A stretch of DNA of 64,000 nt from UTCHB3 sp964531325 (GCA_964531325.1 CAZHCW010000004.1:62001-126000); one strand, 5' to 3'. Numbered from the stretch's first letter, positions 33,541-42,555 are shown. Numbers and translations are program-made. Notes: generated by a model not told the origin, from the sequence alone.

Positions 33541-34255
33541 TGATAATCTTGTAAAGATTTACAAAAAAAGAACCGTTGTTAACAAAGTCTCAATCTCGGT
33601 ATCAAGAGGTGAGATTGTTGGGCTTTTGGGTCCTAACGGTGCAGGGAAAACAACAACATTTTATATGATGGTTGGGATGATTAAGCCCAACGCCGGAAGG
33701 GTGTTTCTTGATGGTGCAGATATTTCATCTCTTCCGATGTACAAACGAGCGAGGCTTGGAATAGGTTATCTTCCACAGGAAGCTTCTATTTTCAGAAAAC
33801 TTTCTGTTGAAGATAACATAAAAGGTATTCTCCAGATGTTGCCACTTACTTCTGCTCAAAGAAAAGAAAAACTTGAATCTTTACTCGAGGATTTTAGGAT
33901 GACCCATCTTCGTAAAAGTCTCGGTTATCAGCTTAGTGGTGGTGAAAGAAGAAGGACTGAGATAGCCAGGGCTTTGTGTACCGATCCGGGATTTATCCTG
34001 TTGGATGAACCATTTGCGGGAGTGGATCCAATCGCCGTTGAAGATATAATGATGATTGTTGCCGGGCTAAAAAACCGCGGAATCGGAGTTTTAATAACCG
34101 ATCATAATGTGCACGAAACATTAAGTATTGTTGATAAAGCTTATATCCTTATTTCGGGAGTCATTTTCCGATCGGGTGGTGCTGAAGAGCTGGCAGATGA
34201 TGAGGAAGTAAGGAAAATGTATCTGGGTGAAAATTTTAAGTTAGACAGATATTAA
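33521..34255 (+). CDS. lptB: LPS export ABC transporter ATP-binding protein
   Basis: Cytoplasmic ATPase of the LptB2FG complex that extracts LPS from the inner membrane. 244 aa from ATG 33521 (a TTG at 33506 would add five residues). Walker A GPNGAGKT at 37-44, signature LSGGE at 138-142, Walker B FILLDE at 158-163, switch His in LITDHNV. The C-terminal extension (RSGGAEELADDEEVRKMYLGENFKLD) is the LptB hallmark. It overlaps the OstA-like gene and is followed by a strong bidirectional hairpin. lptF and lptG are not adjacent, as in many genomes. Confidence 0.96.
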   Translation: MPEKLSSDNLVKIYKKRTVVNKVSISVSRGEIVGLLGPNGAGKTTTFYMMVGMIKPNAGRVFLDGADISSLPMYKRARLGIGYLPQEASIFRKLSVEDNIKGILQMLPLTSAQRKEKLESLLEDFRMTHLRKSLGYQLSGGERRRTEIARALCTDPGFILLDEPFAGVDPIAVEDIMMIVAGLKNRGIGVLITDHNVHETLSIVDKAYILISGVIFRSGGAEELADDEEVRKMYLGENFKLDRY

Positions 34256-34258
34256 AAA

Positions 34259-34295
34259 AAACGGCGTATTCCGGAAAGCATGGAACACGCCGTTT
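34259..34295. terminator. Bidirectional terminator after lptB
   Basis: AAACGGCGT (34259-34267) pairs with ACGCCGTTT (34287-34295). After a one-base mismatch TTCC (34269-34272) also pairs with GGAA (34282-34285), giving a 13-pair stem. An A-run on the left and T-run on the right let it act in both directions, for lptB and for the converging HEAT-protein gene. Confidence 0.85.
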
Positions 34296-34320
34296 AATTC
34301 AGGATTGAGGTTCCTTAAAA

Positions 34321-34731
34321 TCAGAATCTTACCGCACCTTCTTTAACTGTGGACATGTAAAACTTCCAGCAGAGTTCTCGAACCCGCTGGCTGACATCAA
34401 ATGAGGCGGCTTTTTTAACTGCGTATATTCCTCTCGAATCTCCAATTTTTGTTAATGATAATGCCGCTGCAATACGGCATGCTTCATCATCACAGTTTTT
34501 TAAGACTCTCATAAGAGGTATAACAGCTTCATCACTTTTCATCTCACCGAGGAAAAGAGTGGAGCTTAAACGAAGACCTGCGTTGTCGGACTCAACACCA
34601 TTAATGTAGTTGATTTCGGCTTGTCTGTATGACAACGATTTTTTAGGTGCATTACTTGCATTAACTGCAGGTGAAATAATTGCTGCAAAAAATACAGCAA
34701 ACAGGATGATGGAAAAGATTTTTGATCGCAT
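34321..34731 (-). CDS. Exported HEAT-repeat protein
   Basis: A 136-aa protein with a signal peptide (MRSKIFSIILFAVFFAAIISPAVNA) and about two to three HEAT-type helical pairs: AGLRLSSTLFLGEMKSDEAVIPLMRVL, then EACRIAAALSLTKIGDSRGIYAVKKAA, then VRELCWKFY. HEAT repeats mediate protein binding; no catalytic motif is seen. Two cysteines (near 80-86) could form a disulfide in the periplasm. It is a single gene with its terminator shared with lptB. Confidence 0.75.
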   Translation of the reverse strand: MRSKIFSIILFAVFFAAIISPAVNASNAPKKSLSYRQAEINYINGVESDNAGLRLSSTLFLGEMKSDEAVIPLMRVLKNCDDEACRIAAALSLTKIGDSRGIYAVKKAASFDVSQRVRELCWKFYMSTVKEGAVRF

Positions 34732-34906
34732 TTTGGACTCCCGGTTGATTTGATTGTTTCTTGATTCAGGACAAGATTAACAACACAGAAATTATTTAAT
34801 AACTGGGGGCAATATGTCGTTATAATAAAGTGAATGTAACTGTTTAGGTAAGGGCGAATGAATAAGATGATAGTGGGTCGATTAAAGTTATTATCGGTCA
34901 GTATTA

Positions 34907-37537
34907 TTAATACAATTTTCCTCCCTTGCCAACATTACTGTCTGAATGTTTAAATCTTGCCAGAAAAATTCGTATCTCGGGATAGGAAAAATTTTCGCCA
35001 AGCTTTGTTTTTAGGTCTTTAAGTTCTACAAATCCTTCTTTGTATCTGTGATAAATTTGTCTGAATCTCTCCTTGGTAATTATTGGTTCCACATCGAGAG
35101 TAATATCCAATCCCAGAATCTCCTCTATTTGCATTGAGATGGTGGTCTCAGTCTGATTTTTTGTGGATGCGATTTCTTTATAGGTTTTTCCCTCCTTTAA
35201 CATCTGATAGACTGGGAAGAGATGAGCCGGAACAACTATCTTTTTCTTTTTTGCCTCATCAGCAACGATTGTAACACTGTTGATGACGGAAAGAACATCT
35301 TCACCAATTTTGTTGAACATCCTTTCATTTGTTCCTTCAACCTCCAAAAATTCTTCCCTCGTTTTTGGTTTCAGTCTCGCAAGTAAAACAAGAACCGGGT
35401 CTTCACAAATCAGGTATGGTGGCTGGGTGAATTTTAAAGCTATTTTTTCTCTAAGATTTTTGAGTTTAAAATAGAGTTCAAGGTCGGTATCGGGATCAGA
35501 AGGGATGCTTTCATCCTCACCTGTAATAAGTCTCAGTTCAATCAGTGAGGCATAACCCTTGTTTGTTACAAAAATCCGGTTTGCCTTCGACTTGTTTTCG
35601 TAAATATACCCTGTGTTCAAAAGCTGATTAAATACCGATTTAATATGGCTGTATTTAAAACTTGAGCAAATTCCAAAAAAAGGAAGTTTTTGGTAAATAT
35701 CCGACTTTGAAGTCCCCATCATAATGGTGAATATATGCACCGGACTTATTCCATCCTTAAAATGATAAACAGCTTTCAGGATCGATTCGTTAACAAACTG
35801 GTAAGCATCAAGTGACAAAGACTCACTCATCTTTAAACAGTTGTCACATTTCCCGCACTTAAATTCTTTGTTATCTCCAAAATATTTTAATATATATTCA
35901 AAACGGCAGTCGGTGTGGTAAACATAATTTTCGATCTGTTTTAGCTTATTAAATGAATTATTGTAATTCTGATCGATAAACTTTGAATTTAGTTGAAGTT
36001 TTGAACTTTTTATTCTTGGAACGAGTAAACGAAATGTATCTTTTGAACTTGGTAACTGATACGATAAAATTCCACCGGTTTCGAGTTCAAACATCGTTTG
36101 TTTTAGTGCCTCCTCACTTAAGCGAAGGTCTTGCATTATTTTCTCTGAATTCATCAGAACTTTTTGAGAGAATGGGGCAACTCCATACTCCTTAACGAGA
36201 TAAAGAATCATCTCCTTTTTAATATTATCAGGGAGTTTTTTTGTGAAGAGTTTAAGAGTTTCAATATCAATCGTAAACGAAAAAAAGTGTTTTGGCATAA
36301 AGTCGGAGATTGCTGCAAGGTAACCGGCTTTTTCAAGAATATTTAAAGCTCCAATAAAGGTGCCTCTTGGGATATCTCTGCCATAAATCAGATTTACAAG
36401 ATTATAATCAATTTTGAGAACCTTGTCGGGGAGTTGTCCCATTTGTATGGAAACTGAATCGAGAAGTGCATCATAGAGGGTTGCAACAAGTTCTTTTTTT
36501 GGATAGTTTGAATCGATAAAAAATTGTTGCAGACGCAGATCGGCTCTTTCAAAAAGCAGAACTGCAAATGATTCTTTTCCATCGCGCCCGGCTCTGCCAA
36601 ATTCCTGATAATAACTTTCGATTGTACCCGGCATATTAAAGTGGATCACAAGCCTCACATCCTCTTTATCAATTCCCATTCCAAAAGCGTTGGTTGCCAC
36701 AATAACTTTACATTTGCCTGAAAGGAATTGCTCCTGAACTCTTTTTCGATGTTCAGTGGGTAACCCCGCATGATAAAAAGCATTATCGATTTTTCGGATT
36801 GCGAGGTATTCTGAGATTTCTTCAGCTTTTTTTCTTGAGCCGGCATAGATAATCGCCGGAGTGCCGTAAACCCTAAGCAACTCGGCTGTTTTGGATTTTT
36901 TATCTTTGACTTCAAGCACCGAAAGTGAAATATTTTCCCGTTCAAATCCCCTTACAAAAACAAGTGGTTCATCCATGTTAAGCTGTTTAACAATGTCGTC
37001 GCGTACCTCTTTTGTGGCAGTTGCAGTGAATGCTGAAACGGATTTTATTCCGGTATAAAGGATAAAATCGCGGATTTTTAAGTAACCGGGTCGGAAATTA
37101 TGTCCCCATTCGCTGATACAATGAGCTTCATCAACAAAAAGGAAGTTGGGTTTAAGCTGTCTTATCTTTTCGGTAAACTGCTGATTTTCAAGTCTTTCAG
37201 GAGCTACATAGAGGAGTTTTATCAGACCTTGTTCGGTGTCTCGAATAATACGGTCAATTTCATAAGGGGGGAGCGAACTGTTTATAAATTCGGCATTTAT
37301 GCCGGAAGCTCTAAGTCCATCAACCTGATCTTTCATCAATGCAATCAGGGGAGAGATGACAATTGAAAAACCTTTAGATATAATTGCGGGAATCTGGTAA
37401 CATAACGATTTACCACCACCGGTGGGGAGGACTGTTAGTACATTTTCCTTCTTCAGGATGGCTTCAATTATCTCATATTGTCCCATCCGGAACGAGTTAT
37501 AGCCAAAATATTTTTTTAGTGCTTCTTGCGGTGTCAT
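34907..37537 (-). CDS. recQ: ATP-dependent DNA helicase RecQ (long form)
   Basis: Superfamily 2 3'-5' DNA helicase acting in recombination and fork repair. From ATG 37537 it is 876 aa; TTG 37555 would add six. In numbering from that TTG: Walker A TGGGKS 45-50, DEAH box 142-145, and the RecQ-specific loop after it (CISEWGHNFRPGYLKI). Helicase domain 2 runs to about 340. The zinc-binding cysteines are in CRFEYILKYFGD and KCGKCDNC, followed by the winged-helix RQC domain and an HRDC domain (about 690-760). A further C-terminal helix-turn-helix region (about 770-870, EGKTYKEIASTKNQTETTISMQIEEIL) makes it longer than E. coli RecQ (about 610 aa), as in Bacteroidota and Firmicutes enzymes. Monocistronic. 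Confidence 0.95.
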   Translation of the reverse strand: MTPQEALKKYFGYNSFRMGQYEIIEAILKKENVLTVLPTGGGKSLCYQIPAIISKGFSIVISPLIALMKDQVDGLRASGINAEFINSSLPPYEIDRIIRDTEQGLIKLLYVAPERLENQQFTEKIRQLKPNFLFVDEAHCISEWGHNFRPGYLKIRDFILYTGIKSVSAFTATATKEVRDDIVKQLNMDEPLVFVRGFERENISLSVLEVKDKKSKTAELLRVYGTPAIIYAGSRKKAEEISEYLAIRKIDNAFYHAGLPTEHRKRVQEQFLSGKCKVIVATNAFGMGIDKEDVRLVIHFNMPGTIESYYQEFGRAGRDGKESFAVLLFERADLRLQQFFIDSNYPKKELVATLYDALLDSVSIQMGQLPDKVLKIDYNLVNLIYGRDIPRGTFIGALNILEKAGYLAAISDFMPKHFFSFTIDIETLKLFTKKLPDNIKKEMILYLVKEYGVAPFSQKVLMNSEKIMQDLRLSEEALKQTMFELETGGILSYQLPSSKDTFRLLVPRIKSSKLQLNSKFIDQNYNNSFNKLKQIENYVYHTDCRFEYILKYFGDNKEFKCGKCDNCLKMSESLSLDAYQFVNESILKAVYHFKDGISPVHIFTIMMGTSKSDIYQKLPFFGICSSFKYSHIKSVFNQLLNTGYIYENKSKANRIFVTNKGYASLIELRLITGEDESIPSDPDTDLELYFKLKNLREKIALKFTQPPYLICEDPVLVLLARLKPKTREEFLEVEGTNERMFNKIGEDVLSVINSVTIVADEAKKKKIVVPAHLFPVYQMLKEGKTYKEIASTKNQTETTISMQIEEILGLDITLDVEPIITKERFRQIYHRYKEGFVELKDLKTKLGENFSYPEIRIFLARFKHSDSNVGKGGKLY

Positions 37538-37583
37538 GGACTGCAAATTTATCAAATTCGCACGACATAGAGAAACGGAAGAT

Positions 37584-37639
37584 TAATGCAGTAATTCAAT
37601 AATGCAATAATGCAGTAATTCAATAATGCAGTAATTCTC
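37584..37639. repeat. Array with 8-nt period TAATGCAG/TAATTCAA
   Basis: Seven consecutive 8-base units of the form TAAT(G/T)CA(G/A) run from 37584 to 37639, ending in a short palindrome CTCGAATCGAG. They fill the gap between recQ and the upstream T9SS gene. Same period, but different unit, as the AGAACTT arrays elsewhere in the window. Confidence 0.75.
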
Positions 37640-37664
37640 GAATCGAGGGTGATGTAACCAATAG

Positions 37665-37684
37665 CCTCCGATTTCAATCGGAGG
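37665..37684. repeat. REP-like palindrome
   Basis: CCTCCGAT and ATCGGAGG make a perfect eight-base-pair stem with a four-base loop (TTCA). There is no T-tract on either side. The form, a GC-rich short hairpin in an AT-rich spacer next to simple repeats, is that of REP/BIME-like elements. It could also serve as a 3' RNA stabiliser for the T9SS gene whose stop is at 37738. Confidence 0.5.
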
Positions 37685-37737
37685 TCGAATTATATTATCA
37701 CAGTAGTGCTAAATCCATCTTCTCGACTCCTTGATTT

Positions 37738-39498
37738 CTACTTCAAATACAACAATTTTAACAATTTAATCTGTTTGTCATTGTCATCCCGCACGGAAAG
37801 AAACCATGCTCCTGAAGGAAAGCCTGATAAATCAAATTCCTCAATGTACTCTCCGATGCCGGCGTAATCTTTTGTAAAACTTGATACCTCTTCACCGTTG
37901 CTGTTGAAGAGAGTAAATGTTAATACAGTCTGTTCCGGTACAAATACTTTCACACTGGTTGTTGGATTAAACGGGTTTGGATAATTATGACTAATGTTAA
38001 ATTCGGATGGTACCAGTGCCGGTGCAATTGGGCTCGCATGATTATCCACAATATGAACCACACCTTTGTTGTTTACTTTCCAAAGTTTATAAATAATTTT
38101 TTGAGAACCTCCCAGACTGTCAGGTTCATATCTTATAATGAGTGTAGGACCTGTCCTCGCTTTATACTTTATCTCTTCATCGCCACGATAACCACCTTTA
38201 AAATGATAAACCCTTGAAATTGCTCCTCCTGTGGAGTCAAGGTATGTGTTAAAAGGGGTTATCTTTTTATCTCCCATAAGCAGGTAGTGTAATTGTGTGG
38301 GATCAGCAGCCGAAAAAAGATGTTTCTCTTTGTGTGTCTCGTCAAATGTACCCCATTTATTTCGGTAAACACCATATAAGAGGTCTTCCTGGGGTAAAGC
38401 GCGGATATAAACAACCTCACCAAAAAGTTCCTCTCGACCGTAAACTGCCATTCCGTATGCAGTGTCTCCAATAAATCCTTGTTCAACAACTCCTCTATAG
38501 GTTGTATCGCCATTTGAAATAAGCCACCTGCTATAGTAGTTTCTGAAATCAGGAATTTTTGCATAAATGTCGGTTGCTCTGATAAAGTACTTAATATCAT
38601 AACCACCCGTTTCAGGATATCTGAATTTATTCGGTTCCACCCCCTTGTCGGTCAGTTCGATATAAAGTTTTAACCTGTATCCATTTAAGAGGAGTGAATC
38701 TTTAAGTGTGAGTGTGGAGCTAAAATATTCGGGGTATTTCCTGACGAGAGGCTGAATGAATTTTATAGTATCAACTCCTGGTTTTGAATAAATCAAAGTT
38801 ACATCTGCTGATTCCCAGAAGTCGCCGGAACTATAACCCTGTGAGTACTGATGTCTTGAGGAAACATCCACCTTCAATGATGGTGTAAATAAGGTGTCTT
38901 CAAATGTTGTCGAAGTTGTAACTGTAACAGGCAGTTTGTACAAAAAATAAGTGCCGTCCGGTTTTTGATACTTCATTTCGCGAACAGTTATATCTTCTGA
39001 GACACTGCTTGGAAGAGGGGGTCCCCATGAATCGGAGAAGTACTTTCGGGATAAGCCAAAATCTTTTTTAAGATAAAGCGTACTTTTATCTCCCTCGATA
39101 CGATAGGTTGTCGTCGTCTTTATAATGGTGAGAAGTTCATTTGAATGTGGAGGAATTGCACCTGTGAATGTCGAGCCAGATGGAAGTGTAATATCAGCAA
39201 GTAACATTTCGATATCACCTGTTTTCAACCAGTAAATCTTTCCATCTTGATACGCCATTGGAACCTTAAGGAAAGGATTGTTGAAATACTGCTTACCATT
39301 CAGAACTTTGTATGTGGTTACTTCACCCAGATCAATATATGTCCAAAATCCTCCACCCCCACCCCATTTATCAACCTTGGTCTGAATTACATACTTCTGC
39401 CCCGGATACTGGAAAAAGAAAAGTGAGTCTTGCGCTTGTAGAGTTAGAGCAAAACTTAATGTAAAAAACAAATAAAATATTTTTTGAAGTTTTCCCAT
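37738..39498 (-). CDS. Secreted protein with T9SS sorting domain
   Basis: A 586-aa exported protein, start at ATG 39498. A GGGAGGA lies seven bases upstream and the signal peptide MGKLQKIFYLFFTLSFALTLQAQ begins there; TTG- or ATG-like codons up to 39522 would include the ribosome site. The body is beta-rich with many aromatic residues and no motif I know. The last about 80 residues are a type IX sorting domain: NISHNYPNPFNPTTSVKVFVP, then TLFNSNGEEVSSF, then FPSGAWFLSV, ending IKLLKLLYLK. Function unknown. Divergent from the YmdB-like gene, with a 293-base spacer between them. Confidence 0.82.
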   Translation of the reverse strand: MGKLQKIFYLFFTLSFALTLQAQDSLFFFQYPGQKYVIQTKVDKWGGGGGFWTYIDLGEVTTYKVLNGKQYFNNPFLKVPMAYQDGKIYWLKTGDIEMLLADITLPSGSTFTGAIPPHSNELLTIIKTTTTYRIEGDKSTLYLKKDFGLSRKYFSDSWGPPLPSSVSEDITVREMKYQKPDGTYFLYKLPVTVTTSTTFEDTLFTPSLKVDVSSRHQYSQGYSSGDFWESADVTLIYSKPGVDTIKFIQPLVRKYPEYFSSTLTLKDSLLLNGYRLKLYIELTDKGVEPNKFRYPETGGYDIKYFIRATDIYAKIPDFRNYYSRWLISNGDTTYRGVVEQGFIGDTAYGMAVYGREELFGEVVYIRALPQEDLLYGVYRNKWGTFDETHKEKHLFSAADPTQLHYLLMGDKKITPFNTYLDSTGGAISRVYHFKGGYRGDEEIKYKARTGPTLIIRYEPDSLGGSQKIIYKLWKVNNKGVVHIVDNHASPIAPALVPSEFNISHNYPNPFNPTTSVKVFVPEQTVLTFTLFNSNGEEVSSFTKDYAGIGEYIEEFDLSGFPSGAWFLSVRDDNDKQIKLLKLLYLK

Positions 39499-39791
39499 GA
39501 TCAAATCCTCCCGGATTGTCAAACACTAAAATAGTTGCTGAGGAAAAGTATATATTTTTCTCCATTCTACCAAAAACATAATTAAAAAAATATTTTATTT
39601 TGAATTACTATAGAAAAGGGATAGCTAAAAATAATATCTCATCAGGTGAGTACTGGTTTATTTCATTAATACATTATGAATTTACCCAGTCTAAATTCCT
39701 GTGGCATATTCATTTCCGGAAATGCTTTCAGCCTGACGGGATAATCCATACTCTAATTTTTACTATATTTCAGGTTCAAATAAGGAAATTT
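39499..39791. other. Divergent intergenic region
   Basis: 293 bases between the start of the T9SS gene (minus) and the YmdB-like gene (plus). It contains AT-rich tracts, a TTTCCGGAAA palindrome near 39715-39724 and an AAGGAAATT ribosome site before ATG 39792. One frame is open from 39600 into the YmdB gene, but the 64 residues it would add are unlike the family. No RNA element was recognised. Confidence 0.4.
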
Positions 39792-40601
39792 ATGTCAACA
39801 ATTAATATATTATTTATCGGAGATATTGTAGGTAAGCCGGGGTTTGAGATGATACTTACATGGTTGCCGACATTTCAACAAAAATATAAAACAGATGCGA
39901 TAATAGTTAACGGGGAAAACACAAACGACGGCAAGGGAATCCTTCAAAAAGAAGGTGAAGCGTTGTTTGCACAAGGGGTTAGAGTAATCACGGGGGGGAA
40001 TCATACCTGGGATAAAGCTCCTGCACAGGAATATTTAAAAAATGAACCACGGGTTTTGAGGCCACAAAATTATCCCCGTGGAGCGCACGGGAACGGGCAC
40101 TACATTTTTGAGACCTCCAAGGGGAAAGTTGCAGTCTTAAATCTTCAGGGAAGAACTTTTATGCCGATAATTGATTGTCCTTTCAGATCGGCTGAATGGG
40201 TTCTCGCTAACAAAATCAGAACCGAAACCAAGGTTATTGTCGTGGATTTTCATGCTGAAGCCACTGCCGAAAAACAGGCACTGGCATACCATTTGGATGG
40301 AAAAGTTTCTGCGATTTTGGGTACCCACACACATGTTCAGACCAATGATGACAGGATATTCCCAAACGGCACGGCATATATCTCGGATGTTGGCATGACA
40401 GGTCCTTATAATTCCGTAATTGGAATGAAAGTGGCTCCGGCTCTTAACAGGTTTTTATATCAAACACCTCAAAAATATGAAACCGCCCTTGATGATGTTC
40501 ATGTATGTGGTGTATTTCTGAAAATTGACACTGAAACAGGGAAAACTCTTGAGATAGAGAAATTTATTTTCCCTGAATTTGACAAAACAGCAAAAAGTTA
40601 A
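39792..40601 (+). CDS. YmdB-like metallophosphoesterase (TIGR00282)
   Basis: Dinuclear-metal phosphoesterase of the YmdB family, which hydrolyses 2',3'-cyclic nucleotides (and cAMP) in Bacillus and affects multicellular behaviour. 269 aa from ATG 39792, the standard length. Metal ligands appear in order: GDIVGKPG (N-terminal Asp), NGENTNDGKG, GGNHTWD, DFHAEATAEKQA and GTHTHVQTND. It is cytoplasmic. folD starts two bases after its stop, so they form the beginning of a long plus-strand run. Confidence 0.93.
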   Translation: MSTINILFIGDIVGKPGFEMILTWLPTFQQKYKTDAIIVNGENTNDGKGILQKEGEALFAQGVRVITGGNHTWDKAPAQEYLKNEPRVLRPQNYPRGAHGNGHYIFETSKGKVAVLNLQGRTFMPIIDCPFRSAEWVLANKIRTETKVIVVDFHAEATAEKQALAYHLDGKVSAILGTHTHVQTNDDRIFPNGTAYISDVGMTGPYNSVIGMKVAPALNRFLYQTPQKYETALDDVHVCGVFLKIDTETGKTLEIEKFIFPEFDKTAKS

Positions 40602-40602
40602 T

Positions 40603-41481
40603 ATGATCCTTATTGATGGAAAAAAGGTATCTGCCGATATAAAAGCAGAACTGAAAATTGAGATTGAAGAACTTCGACTTAAAACGGGGAAAGTTCCGGG
40701 TCTGGTTGTAATCATTGTTGGTGACAACCCTGCAAGCGAAGTTTATGTAAGGAATAAACATAAATCATGTGTGGAAGTTGGGATCAACTCAATTGTTGTG
40801 GAAATGCCTGCTGAAACAACTCAAGAGGACCTTCTTGAGCAGGTAAAATATTTTAATGAAAATCCCGATTTTCATGGAATCTTAGTTCAACTTCCACTTC
40901 CAAAACAAATCAATGAAGCTGTCATTATCAGAGCCATCGATCCCATAAAGGATGTTGATGGTTTTCATCCTACAACAGTTGGTGAACTGGTAACGGGCAA
41001 CCCGACTTATGTATCTTGTACTCCGGCGGGGGTGGTTGAACTTCTTGCCAGGTATGATATTGATCCCGCAGGAAAACATGTTGTAATTGTTGGCAGGAGT
41101 AATATAGTTGGGAAACCGGCTGCACTGCTTTTAATGCAAAAGAAAAAATTTGCTAATGCCATTGTTACAGTTTGTCATTCAGCAGCTAAGGACATTTCGG
41201 TTTATACAAAACAGGCCGATATTCTTGTAGCGGCAATGGGAGTTCCCGGATTTATCAAAAAAGAGATGGTAAAACAGGGGGTTGTTGTAATTGATGTGGG
41301 AACCAACAGAATTTATGACCCAACAACAAAATCAGGGACAAGATTGGTCGGCGATGTCGATTTTGAAGGAGTTTCGCAGGTTGCTTCTTATATTACACCT
41401 GTTCCGGGTGGAGTTGGACCAATGACAATCGCGATGTTATTAAAAAACACAGTTAAAGCATTCAAAGAACACGGAATGTAA
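40603..41481 (+). CDS. folD: Methylenetetrahydrofolate dehydrogenase/cyclohydrolase
   Basis: Bifunctional enzyme interconverting 5,10-methylene-, methenyl- and 10-formyl-tetrahydrofolate. 292 aa from ATG 40603; an in-frame upstream ATG at 40579 would overlap the YmdB-like gene and add eight atypical residues. Visible motifs: YVRNKHKSCVEVGI, the catalytic-Lys region, GILVQLPLP, KDVDGFHP, VIVGRSNIVGKPAALLL (NADP loop) and the C-terminal PVPGGVGPMTIAMLL. It is one of three folate genes in this window, with thyA and folA. Confidence 0.96.
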   Translation: MILIDGKKVSADIKAELKIEIEELRLKTGKVPGLVVIIVGDNPASEVYVRNKHKSCVEVGINSIVVEMPAETTQEDLLEQVKYFNENPDFHGILVQLPLPKQINEAVIIRAIDPIKDVDGFHPTTVGELVTGNPTYVSCTPAGVVELLARYDIDPAGKHVVIVGRSNIVGKPAALLLMQKKKFANAIVTVCHSAAKDISVYTKQADILVAAMGVPGFIKKEMVKQGVVVIDVGTNRIYDPTTKSGTRLVGDVDFEGVSQVASYITPVPGGVGPMTIAMLLKNTVKAFKEHGM

Positions 41482-41482
41482 A

Positions 41483-42358
41483 ATGGAAACAAACAGAATT
41501 TCAAAAATTGTACACCAGGCCCTCTTAGAGCGGAAATTAAGTGATTTTTACTGCACATCTGAAACCTGTAAGGGTTGGGAGAGAAATGTTGTAACTCAAC
41601 CCCTCACAGTAAACAAGATTGTAAATGCCGGGGCTGAAAGAATTTCAGCGGGAATTGGTGTTGGACATGAGTTAAGCGATCATGAACTTGCCAGGATGAT
41701 AGATCATACGATGCTGAAACCTGATGCTACAATTGATGAAATAAAAACTCTTTGCAGCGAAGCAAAACAATTTGAATTTGCAAGTGTTTGTGTTAATCCA
41801 TGTCATGTAAAACTTTGTAGTGATCTTTTACGCGGAACGAGAGTTAAGGTTTGTACCGTGATTGGATTCCCTTTGGGATCAAATCCAACTGCGGTAAAAA
41901 GAGCTGAGGCTGAACAGGCAATTTCTGAAGGTGCTCAGGAACTTGACATGGTAATTAATGTTGGATGGTTAAAGTCAAAGATGTACCGCGAAGTATTTGA
42001 TGACATTCAGCAAATTGTAATTCCCGCAAAAAACAGAAGAGTTATCGTAAAAGTGATCCTTGAAACATGTCTGCTCACAGATGAAGAAATCGTAAAAGCT
42101 TCCGTGATCTGCAAACAAGCGGGAGCTAGTTATGTGAAAACATCAACCGGTTTTTCAAAAAGTGGAGCTACTGTTCAGGCAGTTGCGCTGATGAAAAAAG
42201 TTGTTGGTTCAACACTTGGAGTTAAGGCTTCGGGTGGAATCAAAACGACTGAAGACGCCAGAGCAATGGTTGAAAGTGGTGCAGACAGAATTGGTGCCAG
42301 TGCAAGCGTTAAGATAGTGACCGGGGGTGGCAGTGGTTCTGGAACTGGTAGTTACTAA
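41483..42358 (+). CDS. deoC: Deoxyribose-phosphate aldolase with N-terminal extension
   Basis: Class I aldolase splitting 2-deoxyribose-5-phosphate to glyceraldehyde-3-phosphate and acetaldehyde. The Schiff-base lysine is Lys219 in YVKTSTGFSKSGAT, with the conserved VIGFPLGSN, ELDMVINVGWLK and KASGGIKT elements. The 291-aa protein is about 60 residues longer than most DeoC: the domain starts near residue 65 (ELARMIDHTMLKPDAT). The extension has two Cys four residues apart (FYCTSETCKGW) followed by a helix (VNKIVNAGAERIS). Such extensions can target or tether the enzyme, but I cannot tell which. It overlaps the HicB-like gene by 32 bases. Confidence 0.93.
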   Translation: METNRISKIVHQALLERKLSDFYCTSETCKGWERNVVTQPLTVNKIVNAGAERISAGIGVGHELSDHELARMIDHTMLKPDATIDEIKTLCSEAKQFEFASVCVNPCHVKLCSDLLRGTRVKVCTVIGFPLGSNPTAVKRAEAEQAISEGAQELDMVINVGWLKSKMYREVFDDIQQIVIPAKNRRVIVKVILETCLLTDEEIVKASVICKQAGASYVKTSTGFSKSGATVQAVALMKKVVGSTLGVKASGGIKTTEDARAMVESGADRIGASASVKIVTGGGSGSGTGSY

Positions 42359-42554
42359 AACCGCTGACGGTTACACGGCCGAAGTCCCTTCATTACACGG
42401 TTGTGAGAGTTGGGCTCACACTGAGGATGAGGTGATGGAAAAGATACTTGAGATGTCCCTTTTTTATCTAAACCTGGATGATATTAAGCGACTTAAAGTT
42501 GACAGAGCCCGGACCGATTTTCCTTCAATTATTTACAAACTTATCATAAAATAA
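42327..42554 (+). CDS. HicB-like (UPF0150) small protein
   Basis: A 75-aa protein with the HicB partial RNase H-like fold: LELVVTKTADGYTAEVPSLHGCESWAHTEDEVMEKILEM, in which the two strands, the P-x-L-x-G-C motif and the following helix are characteristic. In toxin-antitoxin systems HicB neutralises HicA, but no HicA gene lies next to it and there is no C-terminal DNA-binding domain, so it is an orphan. GTG start at 42327, overlapping deoC by 32 bases; trmH starts one base after its stop. Possible role: a stand-alone binding or regulatory protein. Confidence 0.72.
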   Translation: MAVVLELVVTKTADGYTAEVPSLHGCESWAHTEDEVMEKILEMSLFYLNLDDIKRLKVDRARTDFPSIIYKLIIK

Positions 42555-42555
42555 A

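Noticed and set aside
39600..39791. 64-residue N-terminal extension of the YmdB-like protein
   Set aside because: The residues are unlike the family; ATG 39792 has a ribosome site and gives the normal length.
42327..42554. Complete HicAB toxin-antitoxin system
   Set aside because: No HicA-like frame was found on either strand beside it.
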